This document shows positions 45,292-53,514 of a stretch of DNA of 64,000 bases, piece by piece (positions within the stretch are counted from its first letter, which is position 1; each line of letters begins with the position of its first letter). A program made the translations under genes and the position numbers. Origin of the DNA: Martelella mediterranea DSM 17316 (lineage in GTDB: Bacteria > Pseudomonadota > Alphaproteobacteria > Rhizobiales > Rhizobiaceae); the NCBI RefSeq assembly GCF_002043005.1, contig NZ_CP020330.1, positions 2,498,001 to 2,562,000 of the forward strand, given 5' to 3'. The notes under the pieces are model-generated. The model ran no database searches. It was not told the origin of the DNA and saw only the letters and a program-made list of their open reading frames with translations.

Positions 45292-46164
45292 TCAGTTTCT
45301 GGCAAGAAACTGCCGCGCCGCATAAAGCGCGATCGCCGAGGCATTGGAAACATTGAGCGATTTGATCTCGCCGGGCATGTCGAGCCTTGCCAGCGTGGTC
45401 ACTGTCTCGCGGGTCTTCTGGCGCAGCCCCTTGCCTTCCGCGCCGAGCACCAGCGCGATCTTGTCGCCGCGAAGGCTCTCTTCCAGCACGGCGGGCCCCT
45501 CCGAATCGAGCCCGACCGTCGTGAAGCCCATGGCGTGGAGTTCATCCACCGCCTTGGCCAGATTGGTGATCTGGATATAGGGAATATATTCCAGCGCGCC
45601 GGAAGCGGATTTGGCGAGCACCCCGGATTCGGCCGGGCTGTGGCGCATGGTGGTGATCACCGCGCCGGCGGCAAACGCGACGGCGGAACGCAGGATCGCG
45701 CCGACATTGTGCGGGTCCGTTACCTGATCGAGCACCAGGAGCAGCGGGCTGTCCTGCAGCGCATCCAGCTTGCGGACCGGCAGCGTGCGCGCCTTCAGCA
45801 TCACGCCCTGATGGATCGCGTCCTCGCCGAGAATGTCGTCGATCTCCTTCGGCCGGACGATCTCCACCGGAAGGTCTGCCGGCAGTTCCAGCCCGTCCGT
45901 CAGGCGGGCAAGCGCGTTCTGAGTGATCTTGAGCGCAATCAGCGTGCGCGCCGGATTCTCGATTGCCGCGCGCACGGTGTGCAGCCCGTAAAGCAGCACC
46001 TCGTCGTCCGCCACCGGCAACGGACCGGCCGGGCCGCGCTTGCCCTGACGGGGCGGGGCAGGGGGCAGGTCGCCGCGCGCGCGCTTGCTGTCGCGGTGGG
46101 TGCGTCGGAGCTTGGCGTAGTGGCTGTCTTTGGCGGAGCCGTCGCGGTCGTGTTTCTTGTTCAT
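45292..46164 (-). CDS. rlmB: 23S rRNA (guanosine-2'-O-)-methyltransferase RlmB (TrmH family)
   Basis: A 290-residue SPOUT methyltransferase. A basic disordered N-terminus (about 1-45) precedes the L30e-like RNA-binding domain (VLLYGLHTVRAAIENPARTL). The knotted catalytic domain has the three TrmH motifs: LVLDQVTDPHNVGAILRSA, VLGAEGKGLR and SLNVSNASAIALY. The expected reaction is 2-prime-O-methylation of G2251 of 23S rRNA. ATG 46164 (MNKKHDRDGSAKDSHY) is chosen. It is divergent from tRNA-Tyr. Confidence 0.93.
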   Translation of the reverse strand: MNKKHDRDGSAKDSHYAKLRRTHRDSKRARGDLPPAPPRQGKRGPAGPLPVADDEVLLYGLHTVRAAIENPARTLIALKITQNALARLTDGLELPADLPVEIVRPKEIDDILGEDAIHQGVMLKARTLPVRKLDALQDSPLLLVLDQVTDPHNVGAILRSAVAFAAGAVITTMRHSPAESGVLAKSASGALEYIPYIQITNLAKAVDELHAMGFTTVGLDSEGPAVLEESLRGDKIALVLGAEGKGLRQKTRETVTTLARLDMPGEIKSLNVSNASAIALYAARQFLARN

Positions 46165-46281
46165 GGTCTTTTTATAGAGCGGCGGGCCGCTTCCGGCTAG
46201 ACGGTTGGCGCCGGTTTTGCACTGCGGCGCGCCCGCATTGCGGGCCAGATGATTTTTCAGCGGAATTTGTGAAGCGCCGTG

Positions 46282-46310
46282 TTGACAGAGCGTCATCAGC
46301 CGGTCATATA
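46282..46310 (+). promoter_or_regulatory. Promoter of the tRNA-Tyr/tRNA-Gly unit
   Basis: A perfect TTGACA (46282-46287), a 17-base spacer and CATATA (46305-46310) lie about 75 bases upstream of tRNA-Tyr. This is among the best vegetative promoters seen in the window. Confidence 0.75.
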
Positions 46311-46386
46311 CGCGGCGCAGATCGAAGCGAGCCGGCGTGCCGGCGCGGTATCGATCGGCGGCATGGCCGCCATCCAGGCTGGTACT

Positions 46387-46471
46387 GGAGGAGTGCGTGA
46401 GTGGTTAAAACGGACGGACTGTAAATCCGTTGACTTAGTCTACGTTGGTTCGAATCCAACCTCCTCCACCA
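46387..46471 (+). tRNA. tRNA-Tyr (anticodon GTA)
   Basis: An 85-base class II tRNA. GGAGGAG (46387-46393) pairs with CTCCTCC (46461-46467). The anticodon loop ACTGTAAAT gives GTA. A long variable arm (GACTTAGTC) and the T loop GTTCGAATC are seen. CCA is encoded at 46469-46471. Confidence 0.97.
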
Positions 46472-46582
46472 CCGGACCTGGGACCTGATCCGAGCGGAGC
46501 GAGGACCGGCGGATCACGCAGACAAGTTGCTGGTTGGAACGCCGATCCGAGTGTATCGAACCGAACGCTCTTCTTAAGTTCC

Positions 46583-46656
46583 GCGGGTATAGCTCAATGG
46601 TAGAGCAGCAGCCTTCCAAGCTGAATACGCGGGTTCGATTCCCGCTACCCGCTCCA
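46583..46656 (+). tRNA. tRNA-Gly (anticodon TCC)
   Basis: Acceptor stem GCGGGTA (46583-46589) with TACCCGC (46646-46652). The anticodon arm CAGC-CTTCCAA-GCTG gives TCC. The T loop is GTTCGATTC. CCA is encoded at 46654-46656. It is cotranscribed with tRNA-Tyr, as in many Proteobacteria where tuf follows. Confidence 0.97.
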
Positions 46657-46842
46657 ATCCATCTCACGCCAATATCACAAGAATAATCTTTCATCGCCCT
46701 GGTTACGTGGACGATTATGTTGCGTCACGCCATTGCGTTCGTTATGGAAGTCTCGTATAGGTTGTATTTCGTTGTGATGCGTTTCGGGGTTGCGGGATGG
46801 GGCGTGTTCCGGGCGGGCGTGGGGCGAAAGCGCCTGCGGGGA

Positions 46843-46871
46843 TTGACTTGGACCACTGTTTCTTTTGAATA
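46843..46871 (+). promoter_or_regulatory. Candidate promoter of the diguanylate cyclase gene
   Basis: TTGACT (46843-46848), a 17-base spacer and TGAATA (46866-46871) precede the gene at 47027 by about 155 bases. The rest of the 370-base gap 46657-47026 shows no gene or RNA that I can support. Confidence 0.45.
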
Positions 46872-47026
46872 GGCCGGAGTTCAACCTGTTTCAGGTTTAT
46901 GCCGACCGATTGGAGTGGCCTGACTTTGCCGTCGCCGCTCCTACAGTCCCTGACGCATAAAGGTTTCGGTCGTCGCGGTTGCAGCAGCGTGATGAGTTTG
47001 ATGGGGTTCTCCGGCCGGTGGATATC

Positions 47027-48217
47027 ATGCAGTCATTGATCGTGACGGGTGGGCTGGCGATTCTGGCGGGCAGCTTTGTCCTGGCCTGGTTTACCGGCGG
47101 CCGGCAGCGCTATCTGATGCTTTTCGCAATTGCGCTGCTAACGGTGGACGCGGCCTTCATAGGCATGTTTCTCCGTCCTTACGTGCCGGATAATATCGCC
47201 TTGCCGTTCAGCAATATGGCCTTCATCGCCGCCCAGCTCACCTTCGGGGAATCTCTGCTTCAGCGGCGCGGCAAGTCCTTCGGGCGGACTTTCATAATCG
47301 GCATGTTCGTCCTCCTCAGCGCGGTCTATGTCGTGCTCTACCTTACCTCGACGATCGAGATTCGCACCGCCGGCATCAATATCGGCCTGATCGTCATCTT
47401 CGTCGTCACCCTCAAGCATATCTGGATCCGTCGCGACGACACCATTCACGACAAGCTGATCTTCTGGACCTTCATAACCCTTGGGCTGATGCACACCATC
47501 CGCACGGCCGGCGTGTTCTTCAATCAGGATATCGCCAACCCGCAGTCGGTCTTCTGGGGCTTCCTGCAGCTCTATATCCTGCTTCTGGCGATGATCCTGA
47601 CGCTCGAGCTGCTGGCGTCGCATTTCGTGGAACGACTTGAGACGGCAAACACGCTGAGGGATCGCGATCACCTTACCGGTGTCCTGAACCGGGCCGGCTT
47701 CGAGCGCGCGGTGGGCGCGATCTATGCCGGGCGGACGCGGGTGATGGTGAGCCTGGTGTTGATCGACATCGACGAGTTCAAGGCGATCAATGACGCGCTC
47801 GGCCATCCGGTGGGCGATGCGGTGCTCCGGCGCGTCGGCGCGGTGCTGATCGATCAGTCGCGCGCCGGCGACATCGTCGGGCGCATTGGCGGCGACGAGT
47901 TCGCGATCCTTGCCATCGACCTCGGGGCGGAGGGGGCCGGCGCGCTCGGCGAGCGCATTCGGCGGCGGCTCGACGAAGATGCCTCAGCCGGTCAGGGCCG
48001 GCAACTCTCCGCCCGCTGCAGCGTCGGCGCTGCGACCATCAACATCGAACGTGGCTACGAGACGCTCTATGCCGCCGCGGATGCAGCGCTTTACGAGGCC
48101 AAAAGGCTGGGCCGCAACCGTGTGGTGAGCGGTGCGGCCGACAGCGGCCGCGACACGGAGCAGGGCGCCGGACGCGTGGTGCCGTTCGTATCCGAGCGGC
48201 GGCGCACGGACATCTGA
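47027..48217 (+). CDS. Membrane diguanylate cyclase (GGDEF)
   Basis: A 396-residue protein. About six transmembrane helices occupy residues 3-205, followed by a GGDEF domain. The active loop is GGDEF (in IVGRIGGDEFAIL), with DHLTGVLNRAGFER and DIDEFKAINDALGHPVGD intact, so it should be active. It is different in its membrane part from the cyclase at 41351. It sits between tRNA-Gly and tuf, where a translation-linked gene or none is usual. ATG 47027 is preferred to the TTG at 46979. The last 35 residues after the domain look disordered. Confidence 0.9.
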   Translation: MQSLIVTGGLAILAGSFVLAWFTGGRQRYLMLFAIALLTVDAAFIGMFLRPYVPDNIALPFSNMAFIAAQLTFGESLLQRRGKSFGRTFIIGMFVLLSAVYVVLYLTSTIEIRTAGINIGLIVIFVVTLKHIWIRRDDTIHDKLIFWTFITLGLMHTIRTAGVFFNQDIANPQSVFWGFLQLYILLLAMILTLELLASHFVERLETANTLRDRDHLTGVLNRAGFERAVGAIYAGRTRVMVSLVLIDIDEFKAINDALGHPVGDAVLRRVGAVLIDQSRAGDIVGRIGGDEFAILAIDLGAEGAGALGERIRRRLDEDASAGQGRQLSARCSVGAATINIERGYETLYAAADAALYEAKRLGRNRVVSGAADSGRDTEQGAGRVVPFVSERRRTDI

Positions 48218-48247
48218 CGGGCTTTCGGGCGCTTCCCAGATTTTGTC

Positions 48248-48276
48248 TTGCTTATTGCTTCCGAAAGCCTTAAACG
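48248..48276 (+). promoter_or_regulatory. Candidate promoter of tuf
   Basis: TTGCTT (48248-48253), a 17-base spacer and TAAACG (48271-48276) precede tuf by about 58 bases. Since the cyclase gene separates tuf from the tRNA promoter, a dedicated promoter is needed. Confidence 0.5.
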
Positions 48277-48333
48277 GCGGCACTAAACCGGTTCGCCGGG
48301 GCATCCGTGTTACCAGTTACAGGAAGCATTCAC

Positions 48334-49509
48334 ATGGCAAAAGCAAAGTTTGAGCGGAGCAAGCCGCACGTAAACATCGGCACGATCGGCCACGTTGACC
48401 ATGGCAAGACGTCGCTGACGGCAGCGATCACGAAGTATTTCGGCGATTTCCGCGCGTATGACCAGATCGACGCGGCTCCGGAAGAAAAGGCTCGCGGCAT
48501 CACCATCTCGACCGCGCACGTCGAGTATGAGACCGACAAGCGTCACTACGCCCACGTCGACTGCCCCGGCCACGCCGACTATGTGAAGAACATGATCACC
48601 GGTGCTGCCCAGATGGACGGCGCGATCCTGGTCGTGTCCGCCGCCGACGGCCCGATGCCGCAGACCCGCGAGCACATCCTGCTTGCCCGTCAGGTTGGCG
48701 TTCCGGCGATCGTCGTGTTCCTGAACAAGGTCGACCAGGTCGATGACGAAGAGCTGCTCGAGCTCGTCGAAATGGAAGTCCGCGAACTGCTCGACTCTTA
48801 CGAGTTCCCCGGCGACGAAATCCCGATCATCAAGGGTTCGGCTCTCGCCGCTCTCGAAGATTCGGACAAGAAGATCGGCGAAGACGCCGTTCGCGAACTG
48901 ATGGCCGCCGTCGACGACTACATCCCGACGCCCGAGCGTCCGATCGACCAGCCCTTCCTGATGCCGATCGAAGACGTGTTCTCGATCTCGGGTCGCGGTA
49001 CGGTTGTTACCGGTCGCGTCGAGCGCGGCATCGTCAAGGTTGGCGAGGAAGTCGAGATCGTCGGCATCAAGGACACCCAGAAGACGACGGTTACCGGCGT
49101 TGAGATGTTCCGCAAGCTGCTCGACCAGGGCCAGGCCGGCGACAATATCGGCGCGCTTATCCGCGGCGTTCAGCGCGATCAGGTCGAGCGCGGCCAGATC
49201 CTCTGCAAGCCCGGTTCGGTTACCCCGCACACCGTGTTCAAGGCAGAAGCCTACATTCTGACGAAGGACGAAGGCGGCCGTCATACGCCGTTCTTCACCA
49301 ACTATCGTCCGCAGTTCTACTTCCGCACCACGGACGTGACCGGTGTTGTCACGCTGCCGGAAGGCACGGAAATGGTTATGCCGGGCGACAACGTCACGGT
49401 TGACGTCGAGCTGATCGTTCCGATCGCGATGGAAGAAAAGCTGCGCTTCGCGATCCGCGAAGGCGGCCGCACGGTTGGTGCAGGGATTGTTGCTTCGATC
49501 ATCAAGTAA
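48334..49509 (+). CDS. tuf: Elongation factor Tu
   Basis: The 391-residue GTPase that delivers aminoacyl-tRNA to the ribosome. The G motifs are GHVDHGKT (18-25), DCPGH and NKVD. The two beta-barrel domains follow, ending AGIVASIIK. Codon use is markedly biased to C-ending and common codons (for example GTC, CGT, AAG), as expected for a highly expressed gene. ATG 48334 is the universal [14 protein letters not shown] start. A strong terminator follows the stop. Confidence 0.98.
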   Translation: MAKAKFERSKPHVNIGTIGHVDHGKTSLTAAITKYFGDFRAYDQIDAAPEEKARGITISTAHVEYETDKRHYAHVDCPGHADYVKNMITGAAQMDGAILVVSAADGPMPQTREHILLARQVGVPAIVVFLNKVDQVDDEELLELVEMEVRELLDSYEFPGDEIPIIKGSALAALEDSDKKIGEDAVRELMAAVDDYIPTPERPIDQPFLMPIEDVFSISGRGTVVTGRVERGIVKVGEEVEIVGIKDTQKTTVTGVEMFRKLLDQGQAGDNIGALIRGVQRDQVERGQILCKPGSVTPHTVFKAEAYILTKDEGGRHTPFFTNYRPQFYFRTTDVTGVVTLPEGTEMVMPGDNVTVDVELIVPIAMEEKLRFAIREGGRTVGAGIVASIIK

Positions 49510-49532
49510 GACTTGATCGAACGAAATTGAGA

Positions 49533-49567
49533 AGCCCCGTCGGAGCGATCCGGCGGGGCTTTTTTTT
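49533..49567 (+). terminator. Rho-independent terminator of tuf
   Basis: AGCCCCGTCGG and CCGGCGGGGCT form a stem at 49533-49560, followed by a run of eight T. It lies 24 bases after the tuf stop. Confidence 0.95.
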
Positions 49568-49587
49568 ATTGGCGCGATTGAAATCCA

Positions 49588-49605
49588 TGGAAAGCAAGCT
49601 TGACA
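49588..49605 (+). promoter_or_regulatory. Operator copy 1, TGGAAAGCAAGCTTGACA
   Basis: This 18-base site matches the palindrome at 49626 in 16 of 18 positions and contains a perfect -35 hexamer TTGACA (49600-49605). A weak -10 CAATGT lies 17 bases on, at 49623-49628, inside the second copy. Binding here would block RNA polymerase. The gene product at 50023 is the likely ligand. Confidence 0.6.
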
Positions 49606-49625
49606 TCGCGAATGCTCAGCTTCAA

Positions 49626-49643
49626 TGTAAAGCAAGCTTTACA
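49626..49643 (+). promoter_or_regulatory. Operator copy 2, TGTAAAGCAAGCTTTACA
   Basis: A palindrome with eight-base arms TGTAAAGC and GCTTTACA around AA. It ends at the ribosome site AGGAGG (49643-49648) of the membrane-protein gene at 49655 and overlaps the proposed -10 region. Centre-to-centre distance to copy 1 is 38 bases. Confidence 0.65.
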
Positions 49644-49654
49644 GGAGGTGCGCT

Positions 49655-50026
49655 ATGAAAAAATACCTGGGTCTGATGTTTGCGGGTCTCGCCGCATACA
49701 TGCTGACGCTCTTCCTCGCCCAACGGCTTCTGGCCGGCGGTCTTGAGCCGGACTGGTTGCGCATCTCTCTCTCGATCGCGCCCATGCTGCCTGTGGCGGC
49801 GATATGCTGGATCGTGTTTCGGTCGATCTCCAGGCTCGATGAAATGCAGCGCAAATTGCAGCTGGAAGCGCTGTCGCTCGCGTTCGCGGGCACGGCGCTG
49901 ATCACCTTCGGTTACGGGTTTCTGGAAGGCATTGGCATGCCGCGGCTTTCCATGTTCGTCGTCTGGCCGCTAATGGCGGTTTTGTGGGTGGCCGGTTTGG
50001 TGATCGGGCGGATTCGGTATCGATGA
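49655..50026 (+). CDS. Small membrane protein of unknown function, paired with XRE regulator
   Basis: A 123-residue protein with four predicted transmembrane helices (about 5-28, 38-57, 70-88 and 95-116) and the cytoplasmic link SRLDEMQRKLQLEALSLAF between helices 2 and 3, a pattern found in small membrane proteins that sit beside YozG-like XRE regulators. It is the first gene of a two-gene unit; its TGA overlaps the next ATG. AGGAGG lies just upstream of ATG 49655. No enzymatic motif is seen, so no function is assigned. Confidence 0.82.
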   Translation: MKKYLGLMFAGLAAYMLTLFLAQRLLAGGLEPDWLRISLSIAPMLPVAAICWIVFRSISRLDEMQRKLQLEALSLAFAGTALITFGYGFLEGIGMPRLSMFVVWPLMAVLWVAGLVIGRIRYR

Positions 50027-50211
50027 ACAATCGTATCCAGGAGTTGCGGCGCGCCCGCGGCTGGTCGCAGGCGGATCTGGCCACGCGGCTTGAGGTATCC
50101 CGTCAGACCGTCAACGCGCTTGAGCGCGGACGTTACGATCCGAGCCTGCCGCTCGCCTTCGCGATTGCGCGCCTGTTCGAGCTCGCAATCGAGGACATAT
50201 TCCTGCCGTAG
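50023..50211 (+). CDS. Small XRE/Cro-type transcriptional regulator
   Basis: A 62-residue protein that is nearly all helix-turn-helix: MNNRIQELRRARGWSQADLA then VSRQTVNALERGRYDPSLPL and a C-terminal EDIFLP. This is the compact YozG-like form of the Cro/CI family. ATG 50023 overlaps the preceding stop. As a dimer it could bind the two 18-base palindromes at 49588 and 49626 and repress its own operon. The effector is unknown. Confidence 0.9.
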   Translation: MNNRIQELRRARGWSQADLATRLEVSRQTVNALERGRYDPSLPLAFAIARLFELAIEDIFLP

Positions 50212-50239
50212 GAATTCCCGGCCCGGGGAAGTCAGAGCG

Positions 50240-50617
50240 TCACATCGGCTCCCCGACCTCGACAATGTGTCCGTCCGGATCATAGCAGCGAAACACCTTC
50301 TGGCCCCAGGCCTGGGTTTCGATGGGATGGATCAGCTCTGTCTCTTGTGGCATCCGCGCTAACATCGCCTCAAGTTCGTCGGTTTCGAAATAGAGCATGA
50401 GATTGCCGCGGCCGTAGCGGCTTCGCTCGCCGACCGGCGAGCCGAACATGGTCGCCTCGAGGGCAGCGCCGTTGTGGAGCGCGAGGCCGTTTTCCAGTTG
50501 GACGAAATCGCCGTGGTCTTGCGCGATCGTCTGGCCGAGCAGGTCGCAATAGAAGGCGAGCGACCGTTTCATGTCGGAAACGAAGACGAGCGTATTGATG
50601 AAGACCGGCCTTGCCAT
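50240..50617 (-). CDS. VOC-superfamily (glyoxalase-like) protein
   Basis: A 125-residue protein with one vicinal-oxygen-chelate unit pair: VFINTLVFVSDMKRSLAFYC at the N-terminus and YDPDGHIVEVGEP at the C-terminus, where the glutamate in IVE is the usual metal ligand. Family members include glyoxalase I, bleomycin-resistance proteins and dioxygenases. The reaction cannot be told. ATG 50617 is four bases after the transporter gene on the same strand; the two may be cotranscribed. Confidence 0.85.
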   Translation of the reverse strand: MARPVFINTLVFVSDMKRSLAFYCDLLGQTIAQDHGDFVQLENGLALHNGAALEATMFGSPVGERSRYGRGNLMLYFETDELEAMLARMPQETELIHPIETQAWGQKVFRCYDPDGHIVEVGEPM

Positions 50618-50621
50618 GGCA

Positions 50622-51548
50622 TCAGCCGCCGCCCACGAGCAGCAGGGCAATCGGCAGCGTTATGATCGAAACCACCGTCTGTACCGTCACGACCGCGGAA
50701 TAAAGCCTCGCGTCGCCGCCGAGCTGGCGGGCGAGCACATAGCCGTTCATGGCGGTCGGCACGCTGGCGCCGAGCACCATGACGGTAAGCGCCATGCCGG
50801 TGATGCCGAAGGCCGTGGCAAGCGCGTAGGTGACCAGCGGAAACAGGATCAGCTTCAGCGCCGTCGGCAGCAGCACCATCGGCTTCGGCTTCAACGCGTC
50901 GGAAATCACCAGTCCCGCGCCGACCAGAAGCAAGCCCATGCCGAGCGCCGCGCGGGCCATCAGGTCGAGGCCGGCATAGAGCGGATCGTAGATCGGTATG
51001 CCCAGCACATTGATGATGATCGACACGAGTGCCGCGATAATCAGCGGATTGGTGACGACATTGCGCACCATCACCATGATGTTGGTCTTTCCCTCCGAAA
51101 ACAGCACCAGCACGAGAACATTGATGATGTTGAGCGGAACGATCGTCGCCGTCATCATCAGCGAGATCACCGCCATGCCCTCGAGGCCAGCAAACTTGTC
51201 GGCGATCGCGAGCGCCACAAAGGCATTCCAGCGCGTTGTCGTCTGGAACACGGAGGTAAAGGCCGGGCGGCTGAGGCCGGTGCGTTTCAGGATCGGCCAG
51301 AGCGCGATGGAAAGCGCGGTTATCGCGGCGACGGCCAGAAGCGCGACCCAGCCGATCCGTCCGGCATCGAGCGACGAGAAGTCCGCGCGCGCCAGCGTGG
51401 TGACCAGCAGCGCGGGAAACAGCACGTAGTAGCCGAGCTGGTTGAGGCCGGACCAGAACGCCTCGCTGAACAGCGGTACGCGCTTCAACACCGCGCCGAA
51501 GGCGATGACGAGAAAGATCGGCAGGACGCTTTCGAAGATGATGAGCAT
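50622..51548 (-). CDS. AEC-family transporter (auxin efflux carrier type)
   Basis: A 308-residue membrane protein with ten helices in two five-helix halves. Helix 1 is FESVLPIFLVIAFGAVLKR, and the mid-protein unwound segments are marked by prolines and asparagines (NQLGYYVLFPALLV). Bacterial relatives move malonate, malate or other small acids. The substrate here is unknown. ATG 51548 begins MLIIFESVLPIFLV, the standard start. Confidence 0.9.
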   Translation of the reverse strand: MLIIFESVLPIFLVIAFGAVLKRVPLFSEAFWSGLNQLGYYVLFPALLVTTLARADFSSLDAGRIGWVALLAVAAITALSIALWPILKRTGLSRPAFTSVFQTTTRWNAFVALAIADKFAGLEGMAVISLMMTATIVPLNIINVLVLVLFSEGKTNIMVMVRNVVTNPLIIAALVSIIINVLGIPIYDPLYAGLDLMARAALGMGLLLVGAGLVISDALKPKPMVLLPTALKLILFPLVTYALATAFGITGMALTVMVLGASVPTAMNGYVLARQLGGDARLYSAVVTVQTVVSIITLPIALLLVGGG

Positions 51549-51653
51549 GCGGATTCCCGGTTATCAATTGTGCCGCGGTTAACTTTGCCGCCGATCACTG
51601 CTTGCCAGATGGCTGCGGTTTCTGCCAGAGATAAGGTCGGAAGGGTAAAACAA

Positions 51654-51827
51654 ATGCAGGAAGTCCGCGTGCGGCGTTATCAGGTGGCGATATTGGGCGT
51701 GTGTCTCGCATGCCTGCCAGTGGAACTCGCCGTCAGCGGCGCAATCCTGCTGGCGATCGCCTTCATCGATTACATGTTCGACCCCAACCGCATGCTGCGC
51801 GGCGATCTGGAGCCGATGCAGGAATAG
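51654..51827 (+). CDS. Small hypothetical membrane protein
   Basis: A 57-residue protein (MQEVRVRRYQVAILGVCLAC...) with one hydrophobic stretch of about 25 residues and an acidic tail ending DLEPMQE. A GGAAGGG ribosome site at 51639-51645 supports ATG 51654. It ends four bases before the convergent ruvX stop. It is not recognised; real expression is uncertain. Confidence 0.5.
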   Translation: MQEVRVRRYQVAILGVCLACLPVELAVSGAILLAIAFIDYMFDPNRMLRGDLEPMQE

Positions 51828-51831
51828 CCCG

Positions 51832-52308
51832 TCATTGCTGCCGGGCGATGGCCGCCATGCGGTCTAGCGCACCCTGCAGAATGAACGAGGCGGCCGCCGA
51901 ATCGATCCGCCCGGCGCGTTTCTGGCGCGAGACATCCATTTCCAGCAGCGCGCGTTCTGCGGCCACCGTCGACAGCCTTTCGTCCCAGAAGCAGAACGGC
52001 AGGTCGGTCTTTTCTTCCATGCTGCGCACGAAGGCCCGGGTCGCCTGCACGCGCGGCCCGGCGCTGCCATCCATGTTCATCGGCAGGCCGATGACGAAAC
52101 CGGCGATGCGCTCCTTCTCCGCGAATGCCAGCAGCGTTTCGGCATCCCGGGTGAACTTGGTCCGCTTCAGCACCGGCCGCGGCGTGGCAAATCGGCGCGA
52201 GAGGTCGGAAACGGCAAGGCCGATGGTCTTGGTGCCGAGATCGAGCCCGGCAATGGCTTTGGAAGGGGCAAGCGCTGCGGCCAGCTCATCGATTGTATGG
52301 ACTGTCAT
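51832..52308 (-). CDS. ruvX: Holliday junction resolvase-like RuvX (YqgF)
   Basis: A 158-residue RNase H-fold nuclease. The catalytic strand is [17 protein letters not shown] with the first Asp. [13 protein letters not shown] and [15 protein letters not shown] supply the other conserved parts. In bacteria this essential protein acts in 16S rRNA 5-prime-end maturation. ATG 52308 is followed by a short N-terminal extension ([18 protein letters not shown]), normal for alphaproteobacteria. It is divergent from the UPF0173 gene. Confidence 0.93.
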   Translation of the reverse strand: MTVHTIDELAAALAPSKAIAGLDLGTKTIGLAVSDLSRRFATPRPVLKRTKFTRDAETLLAFAEKERIAGFVIGLPMNMDGSAGPRVQATRAFVRSMEEKTDLPFCFWDERLSTVAAERALLEMDVSRQKRAGRIDSAAASFILQGALDRMAAIARQQ

Positions 52309-52407
52309 TATTTTCCTGGCGCCTTTTGCCGCGCTGTGATGGAAAATGGCGCGCGATCGCATTAGGTGTTGGAGGAACACTTAACGCCAGCAAGGAGGAA
52401 AAGCAAA

Positions 52408-53112
52408 ATGAAGCTTACCTGGCTCGGGCATTCCGCGTTTCGTCTGGAAACCGCGAAGGCAACCATTCTCATCGATCCGTTCCTGACCGGCAACCCGTCG
52501 TTCAAGGGGCTTGACCGCGATGCCGCGGTCAAGGGCGTCACCCATGTACTGCTCACCCACGGCCATGGCGACCATCTCGGCGATACGGTGCCGATCGCCA
52601 AGGAGACCGGCGCCACCGTGCTCGCCAATGCCGACCTTGCCGCCTGGCTTGGCAAAAAGGGCGTGGAGAAGCTTGAGGCCGGCAATACCGGCGGCACGAT
52701 CGATTTCGGAAACTTCACCGTCACCTTCACCAACGCGCTGCATTCCTCCGCCTTCATCACCGAGGATGGCGTTTCCCATGCGCTCGGCAATCCGAACGGG
52801 CTGATGCTGCATATCGATGACGAGCCGACGACCTACCACATGGGCGATACCGACATCTTCGCCGACATGGCGCTGATCAACGAGTTGCACGCCCCGCAGG
52901 TGGGTCTGGTGCCGGTCGGGGACCGGTTCACCATGGGCGGCGCGGTGGCGGCGCTTGCCTGCCAGCGCTATTTCAATTTCGAGACGGTGCTGCCGATCCA
53001 CTACGGCACATTCCCGATCATCGACCAGACGCCGGAGTCTTTCGTGACCGGCATGGCCTCGGGGCCGACGGAAGTGCTGACGCCGAAACCGGGCGAAACG
53101 GTCGAACTCTGA
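52408..53112 (+). CDS. Metal-dependent hydrolase, UPF0173 family (metallo-beta-lactamase fold)
   Basis: A 234-residue protein. Motif [10 protein letters not shown] (HxHxDH) near residues 51-60, then histidines in NALHSSAF and the MGDTDIF aspartate, and HYGTFPI at the C-terminus, give the two-metal site. The family is widespread but uncharacterised in its physiological role. ATG 52408 ([14 protein letters not shown]) matches the family start. It precedes gatC by 72 bases. Confidence 0.93.
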   Translation: MKLTWLGHSAFRLETAKATILIDPFLTGNPSFKGLDRDAAVKGVTHVLLTHGHGDHLGDTVPIAKETGATVLANADLAAWLGKKGVEKLEAGNTGGTIDFGNFTVTFTNALHSSAFITEDGVSHALGNPNGLMLHIDDEPTTYHMGDTDIFADMALINELHAPQVGLVPVGDRFTMGGAVAALACQRYFNFETVLPIHYGTFPIIDQTPESFVTGMASGPTEVLTPKPGETVEL

Positions 53113-53184
53113 TCAATTGCCCCGTTGCGAAGGGCGGTCCCGCCCTTTATAGCGTCAGGGACAGATTAGAACCGGAGAGCTTTC

Positions 53185-53472
53185 ATGTCCGTAGACACCG
53201 CGACCGTAAAACGTGTTGCCAAGCTGGCCCGCATCGCCGTCGATGACGAAGCGGCCGAGCGCATGACCGGCGAGCTGAATGCGATCCTCGGTTTCGTCGA
53301 ACAGCTTGGCGAGGTCAATGTCGACGGCGTCGAGCCGATGACCTCGGTGATGCCGATGGCGATGAAGAAGCGCGAGGACATCGTTACCGATGGTGACAAG
53401 GCCGACGATATCGTCGCCAACGCGCCCGAGACGGAACGCAATTTCTTCCTGGTGCCGAAGGTCGTCGAATAG
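53185..53472 (+). CDS. gatC: Aspartyl/glutamyl-tRNA amidotransferase subunit C
   Basis: The 95-residue small subunit of the amidotransferase that converts Glu-tRNA-Gln and Asp-tRNA-Asn. The sequence [20 protein letters not shown] and [19 protein letters not shown] are family blocks. It is 42 bases upstream of gatA. gatB was not seen in the window. Confidence 0.96.
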   Translation: MSVDTATVKRVAKLARIAVDDEAAERMTGELNAILGFVEQLGEVNVDGVEPMTSVMPMAMKKREDIVTDGDKADDIVANAPETERNFFLVPKVVE

Positions 53473-53514
53473 ACCCCGCCGCCTTCCCCAGCGACCCGCA
53501 ACAAAGTGACGCAT

